DNA of 35,102 nt. Source: an uncultured Bacilli bacterium (lineage in GTDB: Bacteria > Bacillota_I > Bacilli_A > RF39 > UBA660). Numbering within the stretch: position 1 is the stretch's first letter; every line of letters starts with the position of its first letter. The notes under the pieces were generated by a model. That model saw only the letters and a program-made list of their open reading frames with translations, had not been told where the DNA came from and made no database searches. Of this stretch, positions 32,216-35,102 are shown piece by piece. The stretch spans positions 1-35,102 of the forward strand of contig CAJTLA010000009.1 of the NCBI GenBank assembly GCA_910576985.1, in the 5' to 3' direction. Both the position numbers and the translations under genes were made by a program.

Positions 32216-34774
32216 CTATGATTTTATTTTACCCTTTACTTCATTTTTTAAACGATACAAAATATTTAATGCTTCTAATGGTGTAATTTTCATCGGATCA
32301 ATATTTTCTAATTCTTCTTCTATTTTAGATTTTTCTTTGATTTCAACCAACTCTTCTAAAGGAAGTGCCTCTTGAATCTTAATGTCTCTCTTCTTTTCTT
32401 TATTTTCATAAATAGTTAAAATCTGATTCGCCCTTTGAATCAAACTGTCAGGAAGACTTGCTAATTTTGCCACATGAATTCCATAACTTTTATCAACACT
32501 TCCTGTTTTAATCTTATGAAGAAAGGTAATAGTTCCTTCTGATTCAAGCGCACTTACATGAATATTTTTTAAATGTTTCAAATTTTGCTCTAAATCTGTT
32601 AGCTCATGATAGTGTGTTGAAAATAACGTTTTCGCATGAATATGATCATGAATATATTCAATAATAGCTTGTGCTAGGCTCATTCCGTCAAATGTAGCAG
32701 TACCTCTTCCAAGCTCATCAAACAAAATCAAACTGTTCTCAGTAGCATTACTAATTGCATGATTCGCTTCCATCATTTCTACCATAAATGTAGATTCGCC
32801 ACTTACCAAATCATCACTTGCTCCGATTCTTGTAAATATATGGTCAAATATTGGAAGAATGGCTTTCCCAGCTGGAACAAAACAACCAATTTGAGCCATA
32901 ATCACAGTAATTGCAAATTGCCTCATATAAGTGGACTTTCCTGCCATATTAGGACCTGTAATTAACAAGATATCAGTATCTTGATTCATTAAAATATCAT
33001 TTGGAACATACTCACCATCAATCACTTTTTCTACAACAGGATGCCGATCATCATAAATCTCCAAAGTTCTCCCATCAGTGATAATTGGTCTAACATAATT
33101 GTTTTCTTCAGAAATAGTTGCAAACGATTGCAAAACATCAATTTCACTAATTGTTTTAGAAATTGCTTGTAACCTAGGAATATATTGTTTTACAATTTCA
33201 CGAATTTCAGAAAATAAAGTATATTCTAATTCAATAATCTTTTCTTCTGCATTTAAAATTAAAGCTTCTTTTTCTTTTAAAATTGGACTAATATAACGTT
33301 CGCAATTCGCCAAAGTCTGTTTTCGTTCATATCCATATTCTGCTTTAACTAACGAAATATTTCCTTTCGAAATCTCGATATAGTATCCAAATACTTTATT
33401 ATATCCAACTTTCAAGTTTTTGATTCCAGTTCGTTCTCTTTCCTCTGCTTCAAAACGAGCCACAAAATCTTTTCCACCTTTTCGTAAATTCTTAAGTTCA
33501 TCTAATTCTTCATGATAACCTTCTTTAATTAAATATCCCTCTTTGATAGAAAGTGGTGGGTTTTCATAAATACTGCTTTCTAGCAATTGATATAGATCTT
33601 CCAGTGTCTCAATCACATGATAAAATCCTATTTTGACTAATATTTCTTGAATTGTTGGCAAAACTTTTAAAGAGTTTTTCAACTGTAATAAGTCTCTTGC
33701 ATTCGCATTTCCAAATGCTACTCTTCCACTCAAACGTTCTAAATCATATACTTCAAATAAAGCATCGCATAAATCTTCTTTTAAAATAAATTCTTTTAAT
33801 AAAACTTCTACCATATCATATCGACGATTAATTTCATCTTTATCAATAAGTGGATTTTCAATAAATGATTTTAACATTCTAGCACCCATTGCAGTTTTGG
33901 TTTTATCAAGTAACCAGATTAAAGAATAATTACGTTGTTTTAATCGAAGAGTCTCTGTAAGTTCCAAATTTCGTTTTGTATGAATATCCATTTTTAAAAA
34001 GTTTTTTTGTTCTTGAATCACTACTTTTTGCAAGTGAGACAAACTTCGTTTCTGCGTATTTGTAACATAAGTAAGCAAATGCTTCACAGCTTCAATATAA
34101 CGAACATCTGAAATGTCTTCATAAATATATTCATATTCTTCTAAGTTTAATATTTCATCTGATATGGTTAAAGTAACTTTAAATTGATTTTTTAGTAAAG
34201 AAACAGCAACTTTATCCACTTTATCACTAACAATAGCTTCTTTTAGACCAATACTAACAATCTCACTTACTAATTTATTGACATGATGCTCTACCAAAGA
34301 TGCATATATCGCACCTGTCGTAATATCAGCATAAGCAATAACATAAGCGTGACCAAAATCTAAAACGCTTCCAATATAATTAAAATCATTCTCTGCTAAA
34401 GATTCATGATTAAATATTGTTCCTCTAGATACAATTTGAACAATACCACGTTTCACAATGCCCTTTACTGTTTTTGGATCTTCTAGTTGTTCACAAATTC
34501 CAACTTTATATCCTTTTTCAATTAGTTTATCAATATATACATTTGCTGCATGATAAGGAATTCCAGACATCGGAACTTTTTCTTCTAAACCTGCACTTTT
34601 AGAAGTCAAAGTAAGTTCTAACTCCCTAGATACTAATACCGCATCTTCAAAAAACATTTCATAAAAATCACCCAATCTGAAAAAAAGAACAACATCTGGA
34701 TTTTGATTTTTAATTTCTATATACTGCCTCATCGCTGGCGTTACTTTTGTTACATCTACTTCACTACACTTCAT
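32216..34774 (-). CDS. mutS: DNA mismatch repair protein MutS
   Basis: MutS recognises mismatches and small loops and recruits MutL. ATG at 34774 is chosen because GGTGA is just upstream, giving 852 residues; the GTG at 34786 is in the ribosome site. The mismatch-binding Phe-x-Glu is F37-Y38-E39 in GDFYEMF, which marks MutS1 and not MutS2. Connector, lever (about 265-535) and clamp regions are complete. The ATPase has GPNMAGKST (607-615), DDLVSGESTFMVEM (654-667), DELGRGT (686-692) and FSTHYHEL. The C-terminus ends in the short family tail (PLEALNILYRLK). A TGaTAAAAT extended -10 precedes it. The next gene is not mutL. A terminator upstream separates it from the GC-rich gene at the window edge. 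Confidence 0.96.
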   Translation of the reverse strand: MKCSEVDVTKVTPAMRQYIEIKNQNPDVVLFFRLGDFYEMFFEDAVLVSRELELTLTSKSAGLEEKVPMSGIPYHAANVYIDKLIEKGYKVGICEQLEDPKTVKGIVKRGIVQIVSRGTIFNHESLAENDFNYIGSVLDFGHAYVIAYADITTGAIYASLVEHHVNKLVSEIVSIGLKEAIVSDKVDKVAVSLLKNQFKVTLTISDEILNLEEYEYIYEDISDVRYIEAVKHLLTYVTNTQKRSLSHLQKVVIQEQKNFLKMDIHTKRNLELTETLRLKQRNYSLIWLLDKTKTAMGARMLKSFIENPLIDKDEINRRYDMVEVLLKEFILKEDLCDALFEVYDLERLSGRVAFGNANARDLLQLKNSLKVLPTIQEILVKIGFYHVIETLEDLYQLLESSIYENPPLSIKEGYLIKEGYHEELDELKNLRKGGKDFVARFEAEERERTGIKNLKVGYNKVFGYYIEISKGNISLVKAEYGYERKQTLANCERYISPILKEKEALILNAEEKIIELEYTLFSEIREIVKQYIPRLQAISKTISEIDVLQSFATISEENNYVRPIITDGRTLEIYDDRHPVVEKVIDGEYVPNDILMNQDTDILLITGPNMAGKSTYMRQFAITVIMAQIGCFVPAGKAILPIFDHIFTRIGASDDLVSGESTFMVEMMEANHAISNATENSLILFDELGRGTATFDGMSLAQAIIEYIHDHIHAKTLFSTHYHELTDLEQNLKHLKNIHVSALESEGTITFLHKIKTGSVDKSYGIHVAKLASLPDSLIQRANQILTIYENKEKKRDIKIQEALPLEELVEIKEKSKIEEELENIDPMKITPLEALNILYRLKNEVKGKIKS

Positions 34775-34801
34775 GTTCGTCACCAATTACATTTTATCAC
34801 A

Positions 34802-34841
34802 AAAATAAAAGAGAAGTCCATGCTTTTCTCTCTTTTATTTT
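34802..34841 (-). terminator. Terminator between the GC-rich gene and mutS
   Basis: A perfect 13-bp stem (34802-34814 with 34829-34841, loop of 14) containing AAAATAAAAGAGA, A/T-rich at both ends. It would stop reverse-strand transcription from the GC-rich gene before it reaches mutS. Confidence 0.8.
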
Positions 34842-34898
34842 GTTCCGAGCCTTAATTAGTCTGATAAATGAGCAGGGGAACTAAGCATAATACAGATA

Positions 34899-35102
34899 CT
34901 ACCCGAGCACTACCACCCGGAACGAGAGGCTGCCGCCCGCACCACCATCGATGCCGTCGAAGCTGAACACTCCTGCAGCCGTCAAATTGCCATAGTAACC
35001 GCCACGAAGGAACCACGGGTAACTCGAACTGACGAAGCCGGCGGCGTTATCTGAATACCATCCGCTCGTCTCGCTTAGTGCATGTCCGTAACATATTCCT
35101 CC
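34899..35102 (-). CDS. C-terminus of a C-type-lectin-like protein, possible DGR variable protein (partial)
   Basis: The reverse-strand frame is open from the window edge (35102) to TAG 34899-34901 and gives 67 residues; the start is outside. The sequence contains GWYSDNAAGF, SYPWFLRGGYY, AGVFSFDG and the ending SLSFRVVVLG. This order (W.SD..., PWF.RGG, AGVF.F, G..., FR-V) is that of C-type-lectin/FGE-like C-terminal domains whose last ~40 residues are the variable region of DGR target proteins. Many codons in that stretch (TAC, GGC, AGC, GAC, ATC, CTC) could derive from AAC by changing only the first two bases, the mark of adenine-directed mutagenesis. The gene is GC-rich against an AT-rich genome. 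No reverse transcriptase is in view. A non-diversified lectin-fold surface or pilin-like protein is the alternative. Confidence 0.65.
   Translation of the reverse strand, partial: GGICYGHALSETSGWYSDNAAGFVSSSYPWFLRGGYYGNLTAAGVFSFDGIDGGAGGSLSFRVVVLG

Noticed and set aside
34843..34898. A tRNA gene in the bases after the GC-rich gene
   Set aside because: No cloverleaf arms or T-loop sequence could be drawn on either strand.
1..35102. CRISPR arrays
   Set aside because: No regularly spaced repeats were seen and no cas-like genes are present.

Overview
The window reads as chromosomal DNA from a very AT-rich, low-GC Gram-positive bacterium of the Bacilli/Erysipelotrichia type, probably an uncultured gut lineage. 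The grounds are Firmicutes families (RNase HIII, SpoIIM, SpoIVB, CvpA, RarA), strong AGGTGA/GGAGG ribosome sites, extended -10 promoters and dense packing. TGA is used as a stop (for example at the end of the lysozyme and the histidine kinase) and Trp is TGG, so this is the standard bacterial code and not the Mycoplasma code. The exact lineage cannot be fixed from the sequence alone.

Layout. 1-580: decayed 3' end of an IS1182-type transposase. 576-2661: rnhC, divergent from cvpA-trxA, a shortened form of the Bacillus rnhC-zapA-cvpA-polX-mutS2-trxA locus. 2732-5624: thioredoxin-like lipoprotein, TtcA-type tRNA thiolase, and a membrane-anchored polysaccharide deacetylase with Ig-like domains. 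5631-6914: opposing membrane protein with a predicted papain-like tail. 7017-9491: SPL-family radical SAM protein, gmk, uppP. 9580-14311: GH25 lysozyme, unknown membrane protein, OmpR-type two-component system, small membrane protein. 14333-15526: pgi, reverse strand. 15637-18115: corA, a PAP2 phosphatase and holA, tightly coupled. 18146-19363: rarA, reverse strand. 19441-21062: xerD and an AlkD-like repair gene. 21038-22412: CmpB-type membrane protein and a ZIP metal transporter. 22454-23365: accessory-looking stretch with an Asn-rich small protein, an 18-codon peptide gene with its own promoter and terminator, and about 480 bp of AT-rich DNA with a degenerate ORF. 23366-34774: almost all reverse strand, namely an HTH regulator, mnmA, spoIIM, mscL, spoIVB, the nusB-xseA-xseB operon, a 599-residue unknown protein, a small membrane protein and mutS. 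One 39-codon membrane peptide gene on the plus strand interrupts this block.

The last ~250 bp change abruptly to GC-rich sequence. They encode, on the reverse strand, the C-terminal 67 residues of a protein whose ending (RGG...AGVF.F...G......SFRVVVLG) looks like the C-type-lectin variable region of a diversity-generating retroelement (DGR) target. No reverse transcriptase or template repeat lies in the window, so the rest of such a system would be beyond position 35102 or elsewhere. This is the most interesting signal here. Both window edges fall in families usually present in several copies (IS transposase, DGR-type variable region), which suggests the window is a whole contig that broke at repeats.

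Functionally the window is mostly housekeeping: DNA repair and replication (rnhC, rarA, holA, xerD, AlkD-like, xseAB, mutS), tRNA modification (ttcA, mnmA), cell envelope (uppP, deacetylase, lysozyme, mscL, PAP2) and metal transport (corA, ZIP). SpoIIM and SpoIVB, plus sigma-G-like sequences upstream of spoIVB and of the Asn-rich protein, hint at a sporulation programme. I saw no tRNA, rRNA, CRISPR array, riboswitch or complete mobile element.
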